DNA of 16,551 nt from Candidatus Falkowbacteria bacterium CG02_land_8_20_14_3_00_36_14 (GTDB lineage Bacteria > Patescibacteriota > Patescibacteriia > Patescibacteriales > UM-FILTER-36-11): assembly GCA_002781265.1 (NCBI GenBank), contig PETS01000009.1, forward strand, positions 1 to 16,551, in the 5' to 3' direction. The position numbers and the translations under genes were made by a program. Below, piece after piece: positions 1 through 5,743 of this stretch (the first letter of the stretch is position 1; every line of letters starts with the position of its first letter). The notes under the pieces were generated by a model. The model had not been told where the DNA came from. It did no database searches and saw only the letters and a program-made list of their open reading frames with translations.

Positions 1-99
1 TTTAAAAACGAATGGCCATTTTTCCGGTTTAAGGAAATTAAACTGCTGGGTAAGTATGAGCGGTGGCGCCAGGTGGCTAAAATATTGAATTTATTTTAA
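1..99 (+). CDS. C-terminal end of an unidentified protein (5' end outside the window)
   Basis: Frame 1 is open from the left edge for 32 codons and stops at TAA 97-99. The tail is aromatic and basic (FKNEWPFF at the start, WRQVAKILNLF at the end). I do not recognise the family; such tails occur in glycosyltransferases and other cytosolic enzymes, but that is only an impression. The -35 box of the next promoter lies inside its last codons, so the next unit begins directly behind it. It runs in the same direction as the small + strand unit and opposite to all the other genes. Confidence 0.55.
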   Translation, partial: FKNEWPFFRFKEIKLLGKYERWRQVAKILNLF

Positions 100-113
100 T
101 ATTTTTGTATAAT
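85..113 (+). promoter_or_regulatory. Sigma-70 type promoter of the small + strand unit
   Basis: TTGAAT at 85-90 (4 of 6 consensus) is separated by exactly 17 bp from a perfect TATAAT at 108-113, which predicts a start of transcription near 120. The -35 box overlaps the end of the preceding reading frame. It is followed within 25-30 nt by a very strong SD, and the unit ends at the terminator 655-693, so the transcript would be about 570 nt. Confidence 0.7.
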
Positions 114-134
114 AATGAAATTAACATTTCAAAA

Positions 135-168
135 GGAGGGGGATATGCTTATTTTTAGAACTTTTTGA
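135..168 (+). other. Strong SD followed by a 7-codon mini-ORF ending in TGA
   Basis: GGAGGGGG at 135-142 is one of the best SD matches in the window and sits a few bases before ATG 145-147. That frame reads only MLIFRTF and stops at TGA 166-168. The 49-codon ORF beginning at ATG 172 is in the same frame, 3 nt after the stop. This may be a leader peptide coupled by re-initiation, or the first part of one protein interrupted by TGA. Whether it is translated cannot be told from sequence alone. Confidence 0.4.
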
Positions 169-171
169 AAC

Positions 172-321
172 ATGAGAAGTTTGAGTACTATAGGGAGAAT
201 TTTCGATCTTCCATCCGTGGCAAGAAATGACTTGCCACAAAACAAAAAGGAGGAAAAAGGAAATAAAAAAGGTGGACGCAAAAAGGGGCGTAAGATAACA
301 AGACTTAAATTGAGGAGGTAA
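172..321 (+). CDS. Possible small basic protein, 49 aa
   Basis: The frame ATG 172 to TAA 319-321 encodes 49 residues. The N-terminal half is mixed (MRSLSTIGRIFDLPSV) and the C-terminal half, from about residue 25, is dominated by Lys, Arg and Gly with a KKGGRKKGRK stretch, as in a nucleic-acid binding tail. It has no SD of its own directly upstream and would depend on re-initiation from the mini-ORF at 145 or on readthrough of TGA 166-168. Its stop lies inside the SD-to-start region of the 100-aa gene, which would suit translational coupling. The alternative is that this purine-rich stretch is simply a structured 5' leader and not coding. I do not recognise a family. Confidence 0.35.
   Translation: MRSLSTIGRIFDLPSVARNDLPQNKKEEKGNKKGGRKKGRKITRLKLRR
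193..238 (+). promoter_or_regulatory. Two adjacent hairpins in the leader of the small + strand unit
   Basis: GGGAGA 193-198 can pair with TCTTCC 207-212 (one G-U pair), and GTGGCAAG 217-224 pairs perfectly with CTTGCCAC 231-238 around a 6-nt loop. A purine-rich, unpaired-looking stretch with an orphan AAGGAGG follows at about 246-252. No known riboswitch class is recognised; the stems may be leader structure or mRNA stabilisers. Confidence 0.35.
312..319 (+). promoter_or_regulatory. SD that fixes the start of the 100-aa gene
   Basis: GAGGAGGT at 312-319 is a near-perfect SD. The first in-frame ATG (321) is too close to it, only 1-2 nt away. The second in-frame ATG (327) has a normal 7-nt spacing, so 327 is the better start. 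Confidence 0.75.
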
Positions 322-326
322 TGAAT

Positions 327-629
327 ATGGCCGATTTTGACCCCCTAGGGTTTGATACCCTGCATTTTTCAGATTGTATTCCGGAAGAAGTTTGTTGCCA
401 TGAACTCTTCCCGGAATGTTTTGAAGAAGAGGAAAGATTAAATGGCGGTGGCCATAACCACCAGGCGCCGCTAGATGCTATTTTCACAGAGGAAGGTTTG
501 CAGGTATATCCAAACTTTCCCTATAACCCGTTTTATAAGGAAATTGAGACGAAAAAATCATCCGGCAAAAACTGGGGAGTTCACCCAGATTCTCTTAATC
601 ATCTCAGTCCGTTCTTAAACGGACTATAA
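327..629 (+). CDS. Cys/His-rich acidic hypothetical protein, 100 aa
   Basis: I do not recognise this protein. Starting at ATG 327 it has 100 residues, no signal peptide and no membrane segment. The N-terminal third carries a tight cluster of possible metal ligands: C17, C23, C24, H25 and C31, followed by an acidic run (EEEE, 33-36) and a GGGHNH segment with H43 and H45. The rest is rich in aromatic residues and Pro (YPNFPYNPFY, 61-70). The spacing does not match a standard zinc ribbon or rubredoxin knuckle. It has its own promoter (85-113), a strong SD (312-319) and a strong terminator (655-693), which argues that it is real and well expressed. The last codons contain a perfect inverted repeat (AGTCCGTT 606-613 / AACGGACT 618-625). 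A metal-binding or small regulatory role is possible but is inference. Confidence 0.65.
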   Translation: MADFDPLGFDTLHFSDCIPEEVCCHELFPECFEEEERLNGGGHNHQAPLDAIFTEEGLQVYPNFPYNPFYKEIETKKSSGKNWGVHPDSLNHLSPFLNGL

Positions 630-654
630 TCACTTTCCCGCCCCCTGAACCAAA

Positions 655-693
655 AAGGCACTTGGCTTTTAAACGCAAGTGCCTTCTTTTTTT
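655..693 (+). terminator. Rho-independent terminator of the small + strand unit
   Basis: AAGGCACTTG (655-664) pairs perfectly with CAAGTGCCTT (676-685) around an 11-nt loop and is followed by C and seven T (687-693). It lies 25 nt after the stop of the 100-aa gene. Confidence 0.9.
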
Positions 694-695
694 AT

Positions 696-805
696 CCGTC
701 ATCATGAGGAGCATTAGCGACGAAGCCTGCCTGCCGGCAGGCAGGGAATACGGAAATTCCACGAACGTCAGTATTCCTAGATTCCCGCTTTCGCGGGAAT
801 GACGG
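696..805. repeat. Palindromic intergenic element A
   Basis: The element is bounded by CCGTCAT (696-702) and its exact inverse ATGACGG (799-805). Inside are a perfect 20-bp palindrome built from CCTGCCTGCC / GGCAGGCAGG (726-745), a 7-bp inverted pair GGAATAC 745-751 / GTATTCC 771-777, and a perfect hairpin ATTCCCGC 781-788 / GCGGGAAT 793-800. It fills most of the gene-free stretch 694-939, where the + strand unit and the minus strand rnhA converge. The remaining 806-939 shows only a short direct repeat (ACACTCTACTC at 835-845 and 865-875). Confidence 0.75.
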
Positions 806-939
806 TGGAGAATGCGGTGATGACAGGATAAAAAACACTCTACTCAAGATGGACAAAGCAGAAGACACTCTACTCCGGAATTACAGCTAGTAGCAGTTTA
901 ACTAAATTCTTAATACTTTATAAACTTTTAACTTTAAAA

Positions 940-1350
940 CTAAAATCCCCTATCCATGGCCTCATTCGCCAATCTGTCCGCTTCTTCATTCATCTCGCGC
1001 GGAATATAATTAAAGGTTATTTTTTTAAAACTTAAGCTGATATTATAAATCTGCACGAACAAAAGGGCTAAATCCTTGTCTTTAACTTTGTATTCCCGGT
1101 TAAGCTGTTTAACTACCAGCTCACTGTCTAAATAAAAATTTAATTCTTCCGCCCCTAATTCTTTGGCTTTTTTTATAGCGGCGATAACCGCTCTGTATTC
1201 GGCCTGATTATTGGTGGTGTTGCCGATATATTCGGAAATTCTGGCTATTGCCTTTTCGTCCTCTGACATTAAAACTGCCCCAATCCCGGCCGGCCCCGGA
1301 TTATTCCTAGCTCCTCCATCGGTGTAGATAATTAATTTTTTATTCTTCAT
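940..1350 (-). CDS. rnhA: Ribonuclease HI family protein
   Basis: Degrades the RNA strand of RNA:DNA hybrids, removing R-loops and primer remnants in the cytoplasm. The 136-aa protein is one complete RNase H fold. The four acidic active-site residues are visible: D11 in YTDGGARNNPGP, E51 in NNQAEYRA, D75 in YLDSELVV and D125 in NEEADRLANEA. The TDGGARNNPGPAG opening is the short form common in Bacillus-like, archaeal and Patescibacteria homologues rather than the longer E. coli form. There is no SD before ATG 1350. It is last in the minus strand series, behind recJ, but 379 nt containing element B separate them, so it probably has its own promoter. Stop is TAG. Confidence 0.93.
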   Translation of the reverse strand: MKNKKLIIYTDGGARNNPGPAGIGAVLMSEDEKAIARISEYIGNTTNNQAEYRAVIAAIKKAKELGAEELNFYLDSELVVKQLNREYKVKDKDLALLFVQIYNISLSFKKITFNYIPREMNEEADRLANEAMDRGF

Positions 1351-1472
1351 AAATTTACTATAATACTTGATTTATAGTTTTTAATCGTTTGTCATTTATT
1401 ATCTCTTTTATTTTATCACAATAAACACATTCTTAATTATGCCTATTCTCTTCTCGGCAATCCCGACCCCCT

Positions 1473-1647
1473 CTTTGTGATCCCAGGCTTGACCCGGGAT
1501 CCAAGGTTATAACATATAAACGTAAATTTTACAATAAGTTTTCAATCGAATCTGACTTAAAAACTTATCTTTATATCTGCCTTCCTGCGACCCCCATGGA
1601 TTGCCTGCCTGCCGGCAGGCTGGCGGGTCAAGCCCGCAATGACAAAG
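1473..1647. repeat. Palindromic intergenic element B (near-copy of element D)
   Basis: It is bounded by CTTTGTGAT (1473-1481) and ATGACAAAG (1639-1647), inverse to each other with one mismatch. From left to right it holds a GC hairpin (ATCCCAGG...CCGGGAT, about 1480-1500), an AT-rich core at 1514-1588 with a perfect inverted repeat ATAAGTTTT 1534-1542 / AAAACTTAT 1560-1568, and a right GC hairpin whose ATTGC...GCAAT stem carries a nested GCCTGCCGGCAGGC palindrome (1607-1620). The 75-bp core differs from that at 9948-10022 at only two positions. It lies in the 379-nt gene-free gap between recJ and rnhA; the rest of that gap (1351-1472 and 1648-1729) is AT-rich with nothing clear in it. Confidence 0.8.
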
Positions 1648-1729
1648 ATTGCTTTTTATTTTATATTTATTCTAAAATACAGACAAAAAAATTCAAAATA
1701 AAAAAATAATATTGTCTTACTTTCTTGTT

Positions 1730-3490
1730 TTATTGTTTTATTGTTTTCTTAATATCCACAATCTTAAACTGCGCTTCGCGTCGGCCGTTAAACTCATTCA
1801 TCTCAAGATAATAAACCAGATCAATTTTATCGCCTAAGCGCAAATTTTTCCATTCTTCGGCTTGGCCAAAGCCGATAGCGTAAAAAAAACCGGAGTTTTC
1901 ATTTTTTAATCTTAATTTTATATGCTGGCCGTCATAACCCATATTTTTAATATCAATAACCGTCAGGCCGTAAGATGCGAATTTAGGCCTGGAATTTCCC
2001 TGCCCAAATGGCGCGAATTTTTCCATATCATTAACCAATTCCTCATTTATTTCCTTTAAATCCACCAAAGCTTCAATTTTTATTTTTGGCATTAATTCTA
2101 TATTTTTTAATTCTTTATTGGCGATATCAGTTATTTTTTTTGTAAATAATTCAAGATTTTTATTTTTTAAGCTAAAACCGCAGGCGTTTTTATGGCCTCC
2201 GTATTTTTCTAAAAGCTCCCCGGCCGCGCTGATGACTGCGATTAAATTAAATTCATCTATATTGCTCCGGCCAGATCCTTTTAGCCCTTCGTCTGTTTTG
2301 GTTATTATTATCGCGGGCAGGTTATATTTCTCGCTTATTCTTCCCGCCACCAAGCCGATTACCCCTTCATTCCAAGCGCTAATCTCTAAATTCGGCGGAC
2401 AAATGCCGATAATAATTTTATCTCGGCTTTTTTTATCAATCTGCTTTTCCACTTCAACTGTAATCTCCTCGGTAATTTTTTGCCTGTCAATATTTTTTTC
2501 ATTCAAGTTAATAGCGATTTTTTGGGCTTCATCTTTATCTTTAGTGACCAATAATTGATAAGCGGTATTGGCGTGGTCCATCCGGCCGGCCGCATTCAAG
2601 CGCGGACCGATTTGCCAGCCGATATTCCAGGCATCTAATTTTTTGCCTGTTTCTTCCGGTAAAATTTTTGCCGCCCGCAAAAGCTCCTTCAATCCTTTCC
2701 TAGTTGTATAATTAAGCTTGACCAGGCCTTTTTTAACTAACGCCCTGTTTTCTCCTAATAAATTTACGCAATCAGCCACCGTTCCAATCGCCAATAAATC
2801 TAAGTTGGACTCTGCCATCTTTATTTTATCGTCGGCTGATAATTTTGATTTTTGGATAATGGCTTGAGCTAATTTAAAAGCCACCCCGACTCCGGCTAAA
2901 AATTTAAAAGGATATTTTTCACCTGCCATGGCCGGGTTTATCATTAGGCAATTAGGCAAATTTTCTTTTTTTTCAGGAGGAACATGATGGTCGGTAATAA
3001 TAATATCTAATTTTAAACTCTTGGCATAATCAACTTCTTTTTTATTGCGGATGCCGCCGTCAACTGTGATTATCAGCTTTACTCCATTGCCGGCTATTTC
3101 TTTTATGGCCTTATTATTTAATCCATAACCCTCGGCCACTCTAGCCGGTATGTACACATCAACCTCGGCTTTTAAGGTTGATAAAGTATCAGCGAGTAAA
3201 GCGGAGGCCGTAACGCCGTCAGCATCATAATCTCCGTAAATCAAAATTTTATTTTTTTGCTTGATGTGATGAATTATTAATTTTACCGCCTCTTCCATTT
3301 GATTGAATAAAAAAGGGTCAAGAATTTGTTTAGAAAAATCAGTATTTAAAAAATAATCAATTTGCTCATTAGTATGCAAATTACGGTTGTAAAGCAACTG
3401 CAATATAACCCGGTTAAATTGGGGATTTTTTTGTATAAATGAAGAATTTATTTCAGGCATCGCTTGCCAAATTTTTCCGTTAGGTTCCAT
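1730..3490 (-). CDS. recJ: Single-stranded-DNA-specific 5'-3' exonuclease RecJ
   Basis: RecJ degrades single-stranded DNA 5' to 3' in recombination, mismatch and base-excision repair. I start it at ATG 3490 (586 aa), because the longer frame would begin with TTG inside the upstream small ORF. The DHH-family metal motifs are present: DYDADG at about 87-92, DGGI at 144-147, TDHH at 166-169 and RLNAAGRM at 297-304. The DHHA1 domain follows, with GSGRS near 405 and GGHKNACGF at 431-439, and the C-terminal about 120 residues fit the OB-fold. Length and motif order are normal for bacterial RecJ. There is no SD; the stop of the 33-aa ORF ends 4 nt before the ATG, so translation is probably coupled. 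Manganese or magnesium dependence is family knowledge. Confidence 0.95.
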   Translation of the reverse strand: MEPNGKIWQAMPEINSSFIQKNPQFNRVILQLLYNRNLHTNEQIDYFLNTDFSKQILDPFLFNQMEEAVKLIIHHIKQKNKILIYGDYDADGVTASALLADTLSTLKAEVDVYIPARVAEGYGLNNKAIKEIAGNGVKLIITVDGGIRNKKEVDYAKSLKLDIIITDHHVPPEKKENLPNCLMINPAMAGEKYPFKFLAGVGVAFKLAQAIIQKSKLSADDKIKMAESNLDLLAIGTVADCVNLLGENRALVKKGLVKLNYTTRKGLKELLRAAKILPEETGKKLDAWNIGWQIGPRLNAAGRMDHANTAYQLLVTKDKDEAQKIAINLNEKNIDRQKITEEITVEVEKQIDKKSRDKIIIGICPPNLEISAWNEGVIGLVAGRISEKYNLPAIIITKTDEGLKGSGRSNIDEFNLIAVISAAGELLEKYGGHKNACGFSLKNKNLELFTKKITDIANKELKNIELMPKIKIEALVDLKEINEELVNDMEKFAPFGQGNSRPKFASYGLTVIDIKNMGYDGQHIKLRLKNENSGFFYAIGFGQAEEWKNLRLGDKIDLVYYLEMNEFNGRREAQFKIVDIKKTIKQ

Positions 3491-3494
3491 ATTA

Positions 3495-3596
3495 TTAAAA
3501 TACAAAAACAAAACTCATAGTCCAAGCAACCATGGAAAAGATAATCATTAAGCTTAAGATTGTCCAAATAATTTTTATTATTTTTTTTCTCTTCAT
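3495..3596 (-). CDS. Small single-helix membrane protein, 33 aa, coupled to recJ
   Basis: ATG 3596 opens a 33-codon frame ending at TAA 3495-3497. The peptide starts with a basic head (MKRKKIIK), followed by about 22 hydrophobic residues (IIWTILSLMIIFSMVAWTM) and ends FVFVF, which is the pattern of a one-pass inner-membrane microprotein with the N terminus inside. Its stop precedes the recJ ATG by only 4 nt, a spacing typical of translational coupling. No SD is visible. The positive-inside pattern and operon position support a real gene, though a hydrophobic frame can arise by chance in AT-rich DNA. Function unknown. Confidence 0.55.
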   Translation of the reverse strand: MKRKKIIKIIWTILSLMIIFSMVAWTMSFVFVF

Positions 3597-3672
3597 ATTT
3601 TGATATAATTAATTAATTTACGAACTTTATCATTTTAAATAAATCTTTACAAACAAAAATACTTCAATTTTT

Positions 3673-3785
3673 GTCATCCCGGACTTGATCCGGAATCCAG
3701 GGTTAGTCGCTATTTACTTGTTAACTTTGATATTAATATTTAGATTTGCCTAAACCCTAGATTGCGGGTCGGGGCCCGCAATGAC
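3673..3785. repeat. Palindromic intergenic element C
   Basis: A 113-bp element starting GTCATCCCGGACTTGATCC and ending in a perfect hairpin ATTGCGGG...CCCGCAAT followed by ATGAC (3781-3785). The inner flanks CCAGGGTTAG (about 3698-3707) and CTAAACCCTAG (about 3752-3762) are nearly inverse, so the whole could fold with a side hairpin at each end. It shares its ends with elements B and D but has a different AT-rich middle and lacks the nested GCCTGCCGGC palindrome. It lies in the 296-nt gap between lepA and the 33-aa ORF. Confidence 0.7.
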
Positions 3786-3845
3786 AGAGCGGTTTTATTA
3801 TTTTTTAATTTAAATTATTCAATCATGAAAATTAATATTTATATA

Positions 3846-3898
3846 TTCGCATGTTTGCATAATTTGCATAAAATTTGTAGATTTGTATTATATTATTT
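3846..3898. repeat. TTYGYAT-unit repeat at the 3' end of lepA
   Basis: Five related units (TTCGCAT, TTTGCAT, TTTGCAT, TTTGTAG, TTTGTAT) are packed into about 50 bp that abut the lepA stop codon (3893-3895). The stretch aligns with 16187-16240, where the same arrangement abuts the stop of the GldG-like gene. Differences are mainly C/T exchanges within the units. Confidence 0.45.
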
Positions 3899-5743
3899 CT
3901 TTAATATTTTAACAAATACGTCGCTGGGGATATCAACGCTGCCTTTGCCGGCAGCCATCATCTTTTTTTTGCCTTTTTTCTGCTTTTCCAATAATTTTCG
4001 CTTGCGCGACACATCGCCGCCGTAAAGCTTGGCGGTCACATCCTTGCGCATGGCGCTTAAGCGCTCAGCGGCGATAATTTTTCCTCCCACCGCCGCCTGC
4101 AATTTAAGAGCGAACATCTGCTTGGATAAATTATCTTTTAAAATTGACACTATTTCTTTCCCGCGCTTGAATTCTTCGTCGCGATAAACAATCAATGACA
4201 AAGCTTCCACCGGCTCTTCGGCCACTAAGATGTCCATCTTCACCACGTCCGCTTCCCGATAATCCAAATATTCATAATTTATGGAGGCAAAGCCGGAACT
4301 GACACTTTTTATTTTATCATAAAAATCAGTTAAAATCGCCGACAAGGGGGTGGCATAATGAAGAACGGCCCGATATTCATCCAAATATTCCGTATTTTTG
4401 TATATTCCTCTTTTATCCTGCGCCAAGCTCATAATCGGTCCCATATAATTGCGGGGCGTGACTATATCAAGACTGACCCATGGTTCTTCAATTTTGGCAA
4501 TTTCTTCAGGTGGCGGCATTTCCTGCGGAGTATGGATGATAAAATCTTTTTGATTTTTCTTAAAAACCTTATAAGCCACGCTGGGAATAGTCACGATTAA
4601 TTCTTGATTATATTCGCGCCTTAATCTTTCCTGAAAAATTTCCAAATGCAGCAGGCCTAAAAATCCGCATCTAAAACCCAGCCCCAGAGCATTTGATTGT
4701 TCCGGCTCATAAAAAAGAGCGGCGTCGTTTAATTTTAATTTTAATATCGCTTCGCGCAATTCCTGGAATTCATTTCCTTCTTTAGGGAATATTCCGGCAT
4801 AGACCATCGGCTTAACCTCTTTGTAGCCTTGCAAGGGTTTGATTGATCCAGTTATGGCATCACTAAGTTTTAAATTTATTACCGTATCGCCGACGCGGCA
4901 TTCATTAACGCTCTTAAAACCGGTAATAATATAGCCGATCTCCCCGGCTTTTAACTGGCCGTTAGATAAATAATCGGGCTTGAATATGCCCACATCCAGC
5001 GCTTCGCTCTCCGCTCCGGTCGCTAACAGCTTTATTTTATCCCCCTTGCTGACATGGCCGTCAACCACTCTGACATAAGCCACCACTCCTTTATATTCGT
5101 CATAATTTGAATCAAAAATTAAAGCCCGCAGGGGTTTATTTCGTAGAGACGCAAAATCTTGCGTCTTTATAGAAGATTGGTTATGTAGAGACGCAAAATC
5201 TTGCGTCTCTACGGGTTGCGGCACCCGCTCTATGACAGTATTTAATATTTTCTCCACTCCCTCGCCGGTTTTTCCGGAAGTACAGATAATTTCCTCTTCC
5301 CGGCATCCTAATAATTTGATTATTTCGTTTTTGGTTTTGGGTACATCCGCCGCCAACAAATCAATTTTATTGACGGCCGGAATAATTGCCAAATTTTGCT
5401 CCATGGCCAAATATAAATTAGCCAGTGTCTGCGCCTGAATCCCCTGGCTGGCGTCCACTAATAAAATAGCGCCTTCCACCGCCGCCAAGCTGCGGGAAAC
5501 TTCATAAGTAAAATCAACATGGCCGGGCGTATCAATTAAATTTAAAATATAGCCGTTATAAGCCATAGTTACCGGCTTTAATTTTATAGTAATGCCTCTT
5601 TCCCTTTCTAAATCCATTTTATCCAAAACCTGCTCTTTCATCTTTCTTTTATCAATCGTATGGGTAATTTCCAGCATCCGGTCGGCCAAAGTGGATTTGC
5701 CGTGATCTATGTGCGCCAATATAACAAAATTCCTAATTTTCAT
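3893..5743 (-). CDS. lepA: Elongation factor 4 (LepA) with an in-frame insertion
   Basis: LepA/EF4 is a ribosome-bound GTPase that acts on stalled or mistranslocated ribosomes and aids 30S assembly. From ATG 5743 it has 616 residues; an ATG at 5758 would add five. G motifs are clear: AHIDHGKST 10-18, GIT about 51-53, DTPGH 71-75, NKID 125-128 and SGKTG 156-160. The elongation-factor domains follow, and the LepA-specific C-terminal domain is intact (KRKLLEKQKKGKKKM, VDIPSDVF). It is about 15 residues longer than the usual 600, and the excess is explained by residues 178-203, which contain TQDFASL twice and are encoded by a tandem palindromic repeat (5143-5212) at the junction of the G domain and domain II. 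No good SD is present; the start overlaps the end of the upstream endonuclease gene by 11 nt, so coupling is likely. Confidence 0.96.
   Translation of the reverse strand: MKIRNFVILAHIDHGKSTLADRMLEITHTIDKRKMKEQVLDKMDLERERGITIKLKPVTMAYNGYILNLIDTPGHVDFTYEVSRSLAAVEGAILLVDASQGIQAQTLANLYLAMEQNLAIIPAVNKIDLLAADVPKTKNEIIKLLGCREEEIICTSGKTGEGVEKILNTVIERVPQPVETQDFASLHNQSSIKTQDFASLRNKPLRALIFDSNYDEYKGVVAYVRVVDGHVSKGDKIKLLATGAESEALDVGIFKPDYLSNGQLKAGEIGYIITGFKSVNECRVGDTVINLKLSDAITGSIKPLQGYKEVKPMVYAGIFPKEGNEFQELREAILKLKLNDAALFYEPEQSNALGLGFRCGFLGLLHLEIFQERLRREYNQELIVTIPSVAYKVFKKNQKDFIIHTPQEMPPPEEIAKIEEPWVSLDIVTPRNYMGPIMSLAQDKRGIYKNTEYLDEYRAVLHYATPLSAILTDFYDKIKSVSSGFASINYEYLDYREADVVKMDILVAEEPVEALSLIVYRDEEFKRGKEIVSILKDNLSKQMFALKLQAAVGGKIIAAERLSAMRKDVTAKLYGGDVSRKRKLLEKQKKGKKKMMAAGKGSVDIPSDVFVKILKK
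5143..5212 (-). repeat. Tandem 28-bp palindrome inside lepA
   Basis: Two copies lie 42 bp apart: 5185-5212, with a perfect 12-bp stem GTAGAGACGCAA / TTGCGTCTCTAC around AATC, and 5143-5170, identical except for two C-to-T changes in the second arm. The 42-bp period equals 14 codons, so the frame is kept and the protein gains a 14-residue tandem repeat (TQDFASLHNQSSIK, TQDFASLRNK). It sits where other LepA proteins have only a short linker before the PLRALIFDS strand. Confidence 0.9.

Noticed and set aside
1473..1647. CRISPR array
   Set aside because: The repeats are single long elements far apart, without regular spacers, and no cas gene is present.
2118..2558. Long + strand frame opposite recJ (146 codons)
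   Set aside because: It is antisense to conserved RecJ motifs, has no SD and resembles no protein; it is a shadow.
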